Assembly: GCA_017464225.1 (NCBI GenBank)
Contig: JAFUDW010000092.1
Location: forward strand, 1-8,365
DNA: 8,365 bases
Direction of reading: 5' to 3'
DNA from: Clostridia bacterium
Lineage (GTDB): Bacteria; Bacillota_A; Clostridia; Christensenellales; Aristaeellaceae
Part shown: positions 1 through 6,025 of the stretch, in pieces
Layout: every line of letters starts with the position of its first letter
Numbering within the stretch: position 1 is the first letter of the stretch
The notes under the pieces: generated by a model
Told to the model about the DNA's origin: nothing
Databases searched by the model: none
What the model saw: only the letters and a program-made list of their open reading frames with translations
Made by a program: the position numbers and the translations under genes

Positions 1-39
1 AGGCACGCGCAGCGGGCTAAGGATTGCGTAGCAATCCCG

Positions 40-100
40 AAAAAGGCAAGGGACGGCAGATGGAGCTTGCTCCAATCTGTCGGCTCTGGCCTTTTTCTTT
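40..100 (+). terminator. Long hairpin with T-run, possible (bidirectional) intrinsic terminator
   Basis: The apex is GGAGC-TT-GCTCC (62-73). It is extended by CAGAT/ATCTG (57-61 with 75-79, A74 bulged) and then by a further 17-position helix out to AAAAA (40-44) against TTTTT (92-96), with two A/G mismatches (53/83 and 48/88). As plus-sense RNA, 56/80 and 51/85 are G-U pairs; as minus-sense RNA they would be A/C mismatches. The plus-sense fold is therefore the better one, and it is followed by TTTTTCTTT. It may terminate a rightward gene located left of the window. It could also act as a backup on the minus strand, where the stem ends in UUUUU. Confidence 0.5.
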
Positions 101-180
101 GCCTCAGACGGCCTCTTCGCGACAACCCAAAAGCTAAACTGGCGGAAATTGCTTGTTAGTGCCATCAACCTTGTTCGCCG

Positions 181-251
181 GGATGGGTGCAGGGGGCGAA
201 GTCCCCTGCCGCAGGTTCATAAGGGCCGCGGAGGCCCTTATCGTCCCCATC
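181..251. other. Candidate structured RNA or palindromic repeat, three-way-junction fold
   Basis: GATGGG (182-187) pairs with CCCATC (246-251). Inside are two clean hairpins: GCAGGGG (189-195) with CCCCTGC (203-209), and ATAAGGGCC (219-227) with GGCCCTTAT (233-241), a perfect 9-bp stem with a 5-base loop. In the plus sense the first arm can extend by G196-U202 and C197-G201 over a GAA triloop; in the minus sense the G-U becomes an A/C mismatch. No known RNA family is recognised. It could be a dispersed repeat, a 3' UTR element or a chance fold in GC-rich DNA. Confidence 0.35.
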
Positions 252-307
252 AAATCCCTGTTTGTATACCTTAAGTCAAGGGTATATACGATACCGCGTT
301 TGAATAT

Positions 308-350
308 GAAAAGCCGCCGATCAACAGAATGACCACCTGCCAATCGACGG
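308..350 (-). terminator. Probable intrinsic terminator of the minus-strand operon
   Basis: In minus-sense RNA, positions 350-337 pair with 327-314 to give 14 continuous pairs around a 9-base loop, followed by CUUUUC. Four of these are G-U wobbles (347/317, 342/322, 341/323, 340/324). On plus-sense RNA they would be A/C mismatches, so the helix is specific to transcripts in the direction of the operon. It starts 41 bases after the stop codon of the AlaA-like gene. The U-tract is short (four U), so termination may be partial. Confidence 0.5.
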
Positions 351-390
351 TTTCATCGCATGCCGGCAACGTTTTGCAGCGGCGAGCCGT

Positions 391-1599
391 TTACCGCTTA
401 TGCTTTTGCAGGAAGTCCCCCATATCCTCCATGGCTTTCTCCAGGCGGTCCGCATTGGGCAGCATCACGATGCGCACGCGGATATCCTCCGTCCAGTCAA
501 AGCCCGCGCCGGGGATCACCAGCACGCGCTTTTCATGCAGGAACTGCATGGCAAAATCATGCCCATCCTTAAAGTCATACATCTGCTCATCAATGCGCGG
601 GAACAGATAGAAGGCGGCGTGGTTCATTTCATAGCTGACGCCCTCGATCCTGTCCAGCGCCTCGGTGGTGGCCTTGCGCTGCTCGTAAAGCCTGCCGCCG
701 GGCACCAGCATGGCCCTGGTGCTTTCGCTGTCCACCAAGGCCGCGGGGATCACCAGCTGCGTCAGCGCGTTGCCGCACAGGCGCATGGAAGCCAGCTGGG
801 TCACGGCGTCCTTGATCTCCCGGAGCTCCTCCTTGGGGCCGGAGAATACCATCCATCCGCAGCGGAAGCCGCAGATGATATGGGACTTGCTCAGGCCGTT
901 AAAGGTGATGCAGGGCACGTCGGGCGCCAGCGCGGCGATGGAATAATGGGGAATGCCATCCATCACCAGGCGGTCATAGATCTCATCGGCGATCAGCACC
1001 AGATGGTTTTTGCGGGCGATCTCGGCAATGGCCAGCAGCGTTTCCCGGCTGTATACCGCGCCGGTGGGGTTGTTGGGATTAATGACCACGATAGCCTTTG
1101 TGCGCTCGGTCACCTTGCCCAAGATATCCTCGGGATCGGGATTCCAGTGGTTGGCGGGATCGCAGCGGTAAAATACCGGCTTGCCCGCGCAGATATAAGC
1201 GTTGTTGCTCCACAGGGAGTAGCAAGGCGAGGGCATCAAGATCTCGTCTCCGGTGCAAACCAGGGCGGTCATGGCCATGGATGCCGCCTCACTGACGCCA
1301 TTGCAGATGAAAATATCATCGGGCATGATGCCGGTGATGCCCCGGCCAATATGATAGGTGCAGATCACATCCCGGGCAAAGGGCATGCCGCGCATATCGC
1401 AGTAGGGTACGGCCTCGTCGATATGCCGGCTCAGCGCAAAGCGCACGCTGTCCGGGAGCTCAAAGCCGAAGCTGCCGGGATTGCCGGTATTGAGCTTGAG
1501 CACCTTTTCACCATGCTGCTGCATGCGCAGCGCTTCCTCATACAGGGGGCCGCGAATATCGCTGTGCACCTTTTCCATTCGGTCAGAACGCGGAATCAT
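391..1599 (-). CDS. alaA: AlaA-like pyridoxal-phosphate aminotransferase (probable alanine transaminase)
   Basis: A class I/II fold-type I aminotransferase of 402 residues, cytosolic. E. coli AlaA (YfbQ) is about the same length. Family hallmarks seen: NPNNPTG (174-180), DEIYDR (205-210), the PLP Schiff-base lysine K238 in GLSKSH, R246 in CGFRCGWM (phosphate-binding position), ASMRLCGN (270-277), GGRLYEQR (301-308) and R376 in RVRIVMLP (substrate carboxylate position). The run ASMRLC with GGRLYEQR is what I recall as typical of AlaA/AlaT, which convert pyruvate and glutamate to alanine and 2-oxoglutarate. Substrate is inferred from family, and other amino acids such as valine or aspartate are possible. 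The ATG is preceded by GAGGGAG with 7-base spacing and overlaps the acetyltransferase stop by 4 bases (ATGA). It is the last gene of the run, followed by a candidate terminator. Confidence 0.9.
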   Translation of the reverse strand: MIPRSDRMEKVHSDIRGPLYEEALRMQQHGEKVLKLNTGNPGSFGFELPDSVRFALSRHIDEAVPYCDMRGMPFARDVICTYHIGRGITGIMPDDIFICNGVSEAASMAMTALVCTGDEILMPSPCYSLWSNNAYICAGKPVFYRCDPANHWNPDPEDILGKVTERTKAIVVINPNNPTGAVYSRETLLAIAEIARKNHLVLIADEIYDRLVMDGIPHYSIAALAPDVPCITFNGLSKSHIICGFRCGWMVFSGPKEELREIKDAVTQLASMRLCGNALTQLVIPAALVDSESTRAMLVPGGRLYEQRKATTEALDRIEGVSYEMNHAAFYLFPRIDEQMYDFKDGHDFAMQFLHEKRVLVIPGAGFDWTEDIRVRIVMLPNADRLEKAMEDMGDFLQKHKR

Positions 1600-2066
1600 A
1601 CAATTTCTCCCTCTTTAACAATCGTTTTTTCAAACAGCATTTCTTTGGTATGAAAGATCGTGGGGTATTCTCCCAGGGGCGTATAGCCATATTTTTCGTA
1701 CAAGCCCCTTTCGTCGCTCATCAGGTAGGTCTTTTCAAAGCCGCAATCGGCCGCGTAACGCTCCACCGCTTCAAGCATCCTTTGGGAATAGCGGCGTCCC
1801 CGGCGCTTTTCCTCCACGTAAACGAAGCCAATAAAGGGCGTAAAGCCGCACTCCGGCAGGATCTCGTCATAGGCCGTGAAATCGCAAAAGCCCGCGATCT
1901 CCCCATCCACCAGGAGCGCCGTGACCCGTTCCCAGCCGGTAAAACGGCCCGCGCGCATCTCCCGTGCCAGATAGGGCCCGGCCCGCCAGGGACATATTGA
2001 CGCGTAATCGATCAGCGCCTGCCACTCAGGCCGGTCGTCCGTCAGAAGCAAAACCTGAACCGCCAA
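1596..2066 (-). CDS. GNAT-family N-acetyltransferase, substrate unknown
   Basis: A 156-residue protein matching a single GNAT domain in length and layout. The beta4-alpha3 region reads GFVYVEEKRRGRRYS (80-94). This is the acetyl-CoA pyrophosphate loop, but the usual Q/R-x-x-G-x-G/A is altered: K87 and R92 occupy the first and last positions, so a small residue is replaced by arginine. The later GLYEKYGYTPLGEY (121-134) is the typical C-terminal GNAT signature. The family transfers an acetyl group from acetyl-CoA to an amine; nothing in the sequence fixes the acceptor. The start is TTG, one base after the thiI stop, supported by GGAGGT five bases upstream. The gene overlaps the AlaA-like gene by 4 bases. 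A role with the neighbouring aminotransferase or ThiI cannot be shown. Confidence 0.85.
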   Translation of the reverse strand: MAVQVLLLTDDRPEWQALIDYASICPWRAGPYLAREMRAGRFTGWERVTALLVDGEIAGFCDFTAYDEILPECGFTPFIGFVYVEEKRRGRRYSQRMLEAVERYAADCGFEKTYLMSDERGLYEKYGYTPLGEYPTIFHTKEMLFEKTIVKEGEIV

Positions 2067-2067
2067 T

Positions 2068-3213
2068 TCAGACCTCCAGCAGCTCGGCGCCCTCTACGCA
2101 GGCGTTCACCAGTCCCTCGATATCCAGGCAGGCCTCAGCCTTTTCCACATGATCAAGCTTGGGATGCGTGGCGGGATGCCTGGGCGTAAACACCGTGCAG
2201 CAGTCCTCATAGGGCAGGCAGCTGGTCTCATAGGTACCGATCTTTTCCGCAACGCGGATGATCTCAATTTTATCGTTGCCGATCAGCGGACGGAACACCG
2301 GCATACCGGCCACGGCGTCCGTGCAGCACAGGGCCTCGATGGTCTGGCTGGCCACCTGACCGATGCTTTCGCCGGTAACCAGGGCGCGTGCGCCTTCTTT
2401 TTCGGCGATTCTGGCCGCGATGCGCATCATGAACCGGCGCATGATCAGCGTGCCGTATTCCTCAGGGCATTTTTCATGGATGGTCAATTGCGGCTCGGTG
2501 AAAGGCACAATATATAAACGGATGCCGCAGCAGTACTCGCTGAGCTGCTTTGCCAGCGTGATCACCTTTTCCTTGGCGCGCTCGCTGGTGTAAGGATAGC
2601 TGTGGAAATGCACGGCGCTGATCTCCACGCCGCGCTTGCCGATCATATACCCAGCCACCGGGCTGTCGATGCCGCCGGAAAGCAGCAGCGTGGCCTTGCC
2701 GCCGGTGCCCACAGGCATGCCGCCCACAGCCTCCATCACCTTAACGTATAAATACGCGTGGTCGCGGATCTCAATGTTCATCACATGCTGGGGGTGATGA
2801 ATATCCACGGCAAGCCCTTCGGTGTGGTGCAGGATGTAGCCGCCGGCCTCCATATTGATCTCGGGCGAGGTCATGGGATAGCGCTTGTCCGAGCGGCGGG
2901 AATCCACCTTAAAGGTGCCGGTGAGCCCTTGCATCATCTCGGCCGCCTTTTCACAGACGGCGTTAAAATCGGCCTTGTCCATTTCGATGGCCGGGCAAAG
3001 GCTGTGCACGCCAAACACCTTGCTGACAGCCAGCATACAGGCGTCCATATCGGTCATATCGCTGACAAAGATGCGGGCGTCATGCAGCCATACCTTGCCG
3101 CCGAAGGGGCGGACAGCCTGCTTTACGCGCTCCACCAGCGCATGCATAAAATACGGGCGGTTCAGGCCCTTCAAATAGATTTCTCCATATCGGATCAGGA
3201 TCAGCTGACGCAA
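2068..3213 (-). CDS. thiI: ThiI, tRNA 4-thiouridine synthase, form without rhodanese domain
   Basis: ThiI activates U8 of tRNA with ATP and inserts sulfur to make 4-thiouridine; in some bacteria it also feeds thiamine thiazole synthesis. Seen here: the N-terminal ferredoxin-like start LILIRYGEIYLKG (4-16), a THUMP region around residues 60-165, the ATP pyrophosphatase PP-loop SGGIDS (179-184), VTGESIGQVASQT (279-291), and a cysteine-bearing stretch TSCLPYEDCCTVF (330-342). One of those cysteines should correspond to catalytic Cys344 of E. coli. The protein ends at 381 residues, so the C-terminal rhodanese domain of the E. coli enzyme is absent, as in Bacillus and other Firmicutes. A dedicated cysteine desulfurase replaces it there, and one lies directly upstream here. 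The start is TTG with AGAAGGT eight bases upstream, and the N-terminus it gives aligns with known ThiI. It follows the desulfurase by 6 bases. Confidence 0.96.
   Translation of the reverse strand: MRQLILIRYGEIYLKGLNRPYFMHALVERVKQAVRPFGGKVWLHDARIFVSDMTDMDACMLAVSKVFGVHSLCPAIEMDKADFNAVCEKAAEMMQGLTGTFKVDSRRSDKRYPMTSPEINMEAGGYILHHTEGLAVDIHHPQHVMNIEIRDHAYLYVKVMEAVGGMPVGTGGKATLLLSGGIDSPVAGYMIGKRGVEISAVHFHSYPYTSERAKEKVITLAKQLSEYCCGIRLYIVPFTEPQLTIHEKCPEEYGTLIMRRFMMRIAARIAEKEGARALVTGESIGQVASQTIEALCCTDAVAGMPVFRPLIGNDKIEIIRVAEKIGTYETSCLPYEDCCTVFTPRHPATHPKLDHVEKAEACLDIEGLVNACVEGAELLEV
2072..2077 (-). promoter_or_regulatory. Shine-Dalgarno deciding the TTG start of the GNAT gene
   Basis: GGAGGT lies within the last codons of thiI, five bases upstream of TTG at 2066. 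No ATG or GTG in the same frame sits at a workable distance, so the TTG is the best start. Confidence 0.7.
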
Positions 3214-3219
3214 GCGCGT

Positions 3220-4365
3220 TTACCTTCTTTCATAGCGTTTGAGCATTTCATAGTGCTTTGCGATGCACCCAGCGGCGTAATCGATCTCCTCCGCCGTGGT
3301 GTAGGGCGAAAGCGAAAAGCGCAGGGCCGATTCAGCCACCCGCCGGGGCACCTGCATGGATGAGAGCACGGCCGACAGCTTCTGCTTGTGGCTGGAGCAG
3401 GCCGATCCCGCCGCCACGTATACCCGGTCGGCCTCCAGAGCGTAAATCATGGTTTCAGAGCGCACGGGTACCAGAGAGCAATTGAGGATATGCGGAGCGG
3501 CAGTGCTGTCGTCGGGCGCGGGACCGTTGACAAAAAAGCTTTCTCCCGCGATTTCCCGAAGCCTTTCATGCAGCCGCAGCTTCATGGCCCGCATATCGTT
3601 TTGCCGGGGATAGCTCCTGACGGCTTCCATCAGTCCCAGGATGCCGGGCACATTCTCAGTGCCGCTGCGCAGGTTCTTTTCCTGTCCCCCGCCCAGCGCC
3701 CGAGGCGTGATCTTTACACGCTCCCCGTATACCAGCGCGCCGATCCCCTTGGGGCCGTGGATCTTGTGACCGGACAGGGCGTAGCTGTCAATGCCCAGGG
3801 CGCGAAGATCGATGGGCAGCCGCAGGAAGCCCTGCACCCCGTCCACGTGGAAAAGCGCCTGGGGACAGATTTCATCCCGCAGAGCGGCGATCTGCCGCAG
3901 CGGCATAACAGCGCCTGTCTCGTTATTGACCTGCATCACGCAAATCAGCCGTGTATCGGGCGTCAGCAGCTCCCGGAGCGCGTCCAGCCGCACCAATCCC
4001 GCCCCGTCATAGGGAATCTCCCGCACGTCAAAGCCGTGGCCCCGCAGGGATTCGCAGGGCACGCGCACAGCGGGATGCTCGCCCGCGGTAAACAGCACCC
4101 GTCCGCCGCGGCGGTCGCTGAGCAGGCTCAGGATCGCCAGGTTATCGGCCTCGGTGCCGCCGGAGGTAAAGATCACCCGCTTGGCGTCGGCGTGCAGCTC
4201 AGCCGCCAGCGCTTCCCGGCAGGCGTTCAGCTGCTTTTCCACCTGTACCGCCGGTGCATAGAGCGCGGAGGGATTATAATACCCCTCCAGCATGCATTCG
4301 CTCATCACGCGCACAACGCTTTCAGACGGTCGCGTGGTGGCGCTGTTATCCAGATAGCAGCGCAT
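3220..4365 (-). CDS. nifZ: Group I cysteine desulfurase (NifS/IscS family), likely partner of ThiI
   Basis: A PLP enzyme that removes sulfur from cysteine to give alanine and a persulfide on its own catalytic cysteine. Seen: YLDNSATT (4-11), TSGGTEADN (67-75), GEHPAV (95-100) with the catalytic histidine H98, QVNNETGA (145-152), HVDGVQ (173-178), the PLP lysine K201 in SGHKIHGPKG, RSGTENVPG (233-241) and the catalytic cysteine C323 in GSACSS. The SGSAC-type loop places it in group I, unlike the RxGHHCA loop of SufS. At 381 residues it is shorter than IscS (about 404) and close to B. subtilis NifZ. NifZ there is encoded next to thiI and supplies it with sulfur, so the same job is inferred here. 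The symbol rests on that analogy and is unrelated to the nitrogenase gene of the same name. The ATG overlaps the upstream stop by one base (TGATG). Confidence 0.93.
   Translation of the reverse strand: MRCYLDNSATTRPSESVVRVMSECMLEGYYNPSALYAPAVQVEKQLNACREALAAELHADAKRVIFTSGGTEADNLAILSLLSDRRGGRVLFTAGEHPAVRVPCESLRGHGFDVREIPYDGAGLVRLDALRELLTPDTRLICVMQVNNETGAVMPLRQIAALRDEICPQALFHVDGVQGFLRLPIDLRALGIDSYALSGHKIHGPKGIGALVYGERVKITPRALGGGQEKNLRSGTENVPGILGLMEAVRSYPRQNDMRAMKLRLHERLREIAGESFFVNGPAPDDSTAAPHILNCSLVPVRSETMIYALEADRVYVAAGSACSSHKQKLSAVLSSMQVPRRVAESALRFSLSPYTTAEEIDYAAGCIAKHYEMLKRYERR
3222..3228 (-). promoter_or_regulatory. Shine-Dalgarno deciding the TTG start of thiI
   Basis: AGAAGGT lies eight bases upstream of the TTG at 3213 and runs into the TAA stop of the cysteine desulfurase gene. 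Termination of one gene and initiation of the next are therefore probably linked. Confidence 0.65.
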
Positions 4366-4931
4366 CAGTTCACCTGATAAGCGCCCTGAGCGGTGTAACG
4401 CTTGATCAGAGCGATCATTTCATCGCTGGCTTCAATGATGATGATGCGCTTTTGCTGATCCTTGCTGAAATAGAAATAAAACAGCTGCGCGTCGCGGTTC
4501 ACAAACCAATTGCTCCGCTTGATGCCGGGCATATTGATATAGCGGTTGAAGGAGCCCGAGGACACCAGGCCCAGGGCTTCCACGTTCTTCACGTTCATGG
4601 TGCCCAGATTCTTGCGCTTTTTGTTGTTGAACACCTGGGCGAAATCCATCTGCCCATTGGTGAAGGTATACTCATACTCCGTGCGCAGGCGGTCGCGGAA
4701 CAGGAAAAGCAGCACGGCAACGCCGCCGGTGAGCACCAGAGGCAGCACCACGCCCACAAGGATCTGTATCAGCGACGCGCCTTGGGAAATCGCGCCTTGG
4801 ATCGTCATCAGATACATAAAGGCCAGGATGGCAAACACCACCATCATCACATTGGCCAGCAGATACATGACCGTTTCCATGCCGCGGTTGCGCCGGGTCG
4901 CCACTTCCTCCAAAAAGTTGTCCATTGCCAT
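4365..4931 (-). CDS. Membrane protein of unknown function with two N-terminal transmembrane segments
   Basis: A 188-residue protein whose function I do not recognise. Residues 1-20 are polar and include ATRRNRG. Two hydrophobic segments follow, about 21-44 and 53-78. A soluble domain fills 80-188 and contains EYEYTFTNGQMDFAQVF (85-101), a basic patch KKRKNLG (104-110) and a C-terminal strand-rich part ending EASDEMIALIKRY. The layout resembles small clostridial membrane proteins of the DUF6106 type, which is a tentative recollection and not an assignment. The positive charge after the second segment suggests the soluble domain is cytoplasmic. The ATG at 4931 is chosen over the GTG at 4940 because that GTG is part of the Shine-Dalgarno itself. 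It lies 27 bases after ispA and overlaps the desulfurase by one base. No catalytic residues are evident. Confidence 0.85.
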   Translation of the reverse strand: MAMDNFLEEVATRRNRGMETVMYLLANVMMVVFAILAFMYLMTIQGAISQGASLIQILVGVVLPLVLTGGVAVLLFLFRDRLRTEYEYTFTNGQMDFAQVFNNKKRKNLGTMNVKNVEALGLVSSGSFNRYINMPGIKRSNWFVNRDAQLFYFYFSKDQQKRIIIIEASDEMIALIKRYTAQGAYQVN

Positions 4932-4939
4932 AAAAGGCA

Positions 4940-4947
4940 CCTCCTCC
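4940..4947 (-). promoter_or_regulatory. Shine-Dalgarno that fixes the membrane protein start at ATG 4931
   Basis: GGAGGAGG ends eight bases before the ATG at 4931. An upstream in-frame GTG (4938-4940) shares its first base with the end of this motif and so cannot be the start. A second ATG at 4925 is 14 bases away and less likely. Confidence 0.8.
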
Positions 4948-4958
4948 GTTGCTCCTTC

Positions 4959-5825
4959 TTATTGTACGCGATCAAGCATATGCTCCGCAAGTGTTTTAAG
5001 AAAAATCGCCTGATCCTGCCAGGGCGCCAGACTGCGGACAGCCCGGGCGGTATAGGCCGCGGCGTCCTCGCGCGCCTTCTCCAGCCCATATACCGATACC
5101 CAGGTGCATTTGTTCTCCTGGGCGTCCTTACCGATATGCTTGCCCAGCACGGCTTCGCTGCCGGTCACATCCAGGATATCGTCAATGATCTGGAAAGCGA
5201 TCCCCAGATTCTGGCCGTATTCCCGGCCCATTTTCAATTGTGATTCGTCAGCCCCGGCCAGCGTCAGCCCCATGACCACCGGCGCGGTGAGCAGATCGGC
5301 GGTTTTATGCTGATGGATATAGCGCAGCAGCGCCTCGTCTCCTCCATCTTCCTCCGCCCGCAGATCGGCGCACTGTCCGGCCACCATGCCCCGGGTGCCG
5401 CAGCGCAGCGCCAGCTCCCGCAGCGCGTCCAGCGCTTTGGGATGCCCGTTCTGGGCCATGGTTTCAAAGGCCAGGCTCAGCAGCCCGTCGCCCGCCAGCA
5501 CGGCCATGCCCTCCCCGTATACCTTATGGCAGGTGGGCTTGCCCCGGCGCAGATCATCGTTATCCATGGCGGGCAGATCGTCATGGATCAGCGAATAGGT
5601 ATGCACCATTTCCAGCGCCGCCGCAAAGGGCAGGGCGGGCGTGATATCGGTTTCCAGCAGATTATAGGCCGCCAGCAGCAGTACGGGCCGCAATCGTTTG
5701 CCCCCGGCCATCAGGCTGTAGCGCATGGCCGAGCGCAGAGGCTCGGGCACGTCGGTGGGTACGGCATCGCGCAGCGCTTCCTCCGCCGCCAGGCGGAAAT
5801 AATCGTATCGCGCCTGATAGCTCAT
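4959..5825 (-). CDS. ispA: Short-chain polyprenyl (farnesyl/geranyl) diphosphate synthase
   Basis: Condenses dimethylallyl or geranyl diphosphate with isopentenyl diphosphate to give farnesyl (or geranylgeranyl) diphosphate, the precursor for undecaprenyl lipid and quinones. Its 288 residues match IspA length. Seen: MAGGKRLRP (39-47), the first aspartate-rich motif DDLPAMDNDD (82-91) with the two-residue insert typical of bacterial enzymes, KTAD (174-177), and the second aspartate-rich motif FQIIDDILD (211-219). The approach to the first motif, EMVHTYSLIH (72-81), is that of type II farnesyl diphosphate synthases; product length is inferred from this. In the later GKD...NK.T segment a cysteine (C240) follows the lysine. 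The ATG overlaps the xseB stop by 4 bases. The xseA-xseB-ispA order is common in Firmicutes; dxs, which often follows ispA, is not here. Confidence 0.96.
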   Translation of the reverse strand: MSYQARYDYFRLAAEEALRDAVPTDVPEPLRSAMRYSLMAGGKRLRPVLLLAAYNLLETDITPALPFAAALEMVHTYSLIHDDLPAMDNDDLRRGKPTCHKVYGEGMAVLAGDGLLSLAFETMAQNGHPKALDALRELALRCGTRGMVAGQCADLRAEEDGGDEALLRYIHQHKTADLLTAPVVMGLTLAGADESQLKMGREYGQNLGIAFQIIDDILDVTGSEAVLGKHIGKDAQENKCTWVSVYGLEKAREDAAAYTARAVRSLAPWQDQAIFLKTLAEHMLDRVQ

Positions 5826-6025
5826 GCTTCGTTTCCCCCGTTCAGCACAGTCAGCCGTTCCTCAGCCGCCGCCAGCTCCTTTTTCAGGCCTTCGGCCAGC
5901 TTTTCTCCCTGTTCGTAAGCTTTCAGGGTGTCCGCCAGCGGCATTCCGCCATCTTCCATCCGCTTCACCAGCTCCTCCAGCGCCAGCAGGCGCTCTTCAA
6001 AGCTCTTTTCCTTTTTTGCCGCCAA
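5822..6025 (-). CDS. xseB: Exonuclease VII small subunit
   Basis: A 67-residue, mostly helical protein of the XseB family. Several copies bind the helical arm of XseA to form exonuclease VII, which degrades single-stranded DNA from both ends. Seen: SFEERLLALEELVKRMEDG (8-26) and PLADTLKAYEQGEKLA (29-44), both matching the usual family core (FEE.L..LE.IV..LE.G...L......YE.G..L). The tail is a charged helix ending GGNEA. The start is TTG, supported by a strong GGAGGAGG six bases upstream. It begins 29 bases inside the end of xseA, so the two subunits are probably coupled in translation. It overlaps ispA by 4 bases. Confidence 0.95.
   Translation of the reverse strand: MAAKKEKSFEERLLALEELVKRMEDGGMPLADTLKAYEQGEKLAEGLKKELAAAEERLTVLNGGNEA

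Larger units (their letters stand above)
1..390. other. Gene-free intergenic region rich in inverted repeats
   Basis: This stretch between the end of the AlaA-like gene and the left edge holds no reading frame that looks like a protein. Open frames here are short, run through hairpins and have no matching Shine-Dalgarno. It does hold several inverted repeats: a perfect 7-bp stem with a 3-base loop at 21-37, a long imperfect hairpin at 40-96, two adjacent hairpins enclosed by a closing helix at 181-251, a 9-bp stem with one bulge at 264-287, and a long wobble-rich hairpin at 314-350. The density suggests 3' untranslated RNA, terminators and perhaps a dispersed palindromic repeat. Which of these are copies found elsewhere in the genome cannot be seen from here. 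Confidence 0.75.

Noticed and set aside
1..159. Plus-strand frame open from the left edge to a TAG at 157-159
   Set aside because: It passes through two hairpins, and its translation shows no domain. A real C-terminus could instead end at the TAA at 18-20 in another frame, but too little sequence is visible to call it.
274..279. TTGACT on the minus strand resembling a -35 box
   Set aside because: No -10-like hexamer lies 16-18 bases downstream on that strand.
262..288. Possible plus-strand promoter TTGTAT - 15 bases - TATATA
   Set aside because: The -35 match is poor, the spacing is short, and the bases are explained equally well by the stem-loop at 264-287. No gene follows it in the plus direction.
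134..343. Minus-strand open frame of 69 codons in the intergenic region
   Set aside because: It runs through three inverted repeats and begins in the probable terminator hairpin. It has no recognised motif and a proline/glycine-rich composition typical of translated non-coding repeats.
400..1653. Plus-strand open frame of 417 codons opposite the AlaA-like gene
   Set aside because: Same artefact: the minus strand carries all aminotransferase motifs, and the antisense product is low-complexity in composition.
4932..4940. GTG at 4940 as start of the membrane protein
   Set aside because: The GTG overlaps the GGAGGAGG ribosome site itself. The ATG at 4931 has ideal 8-base spacing.
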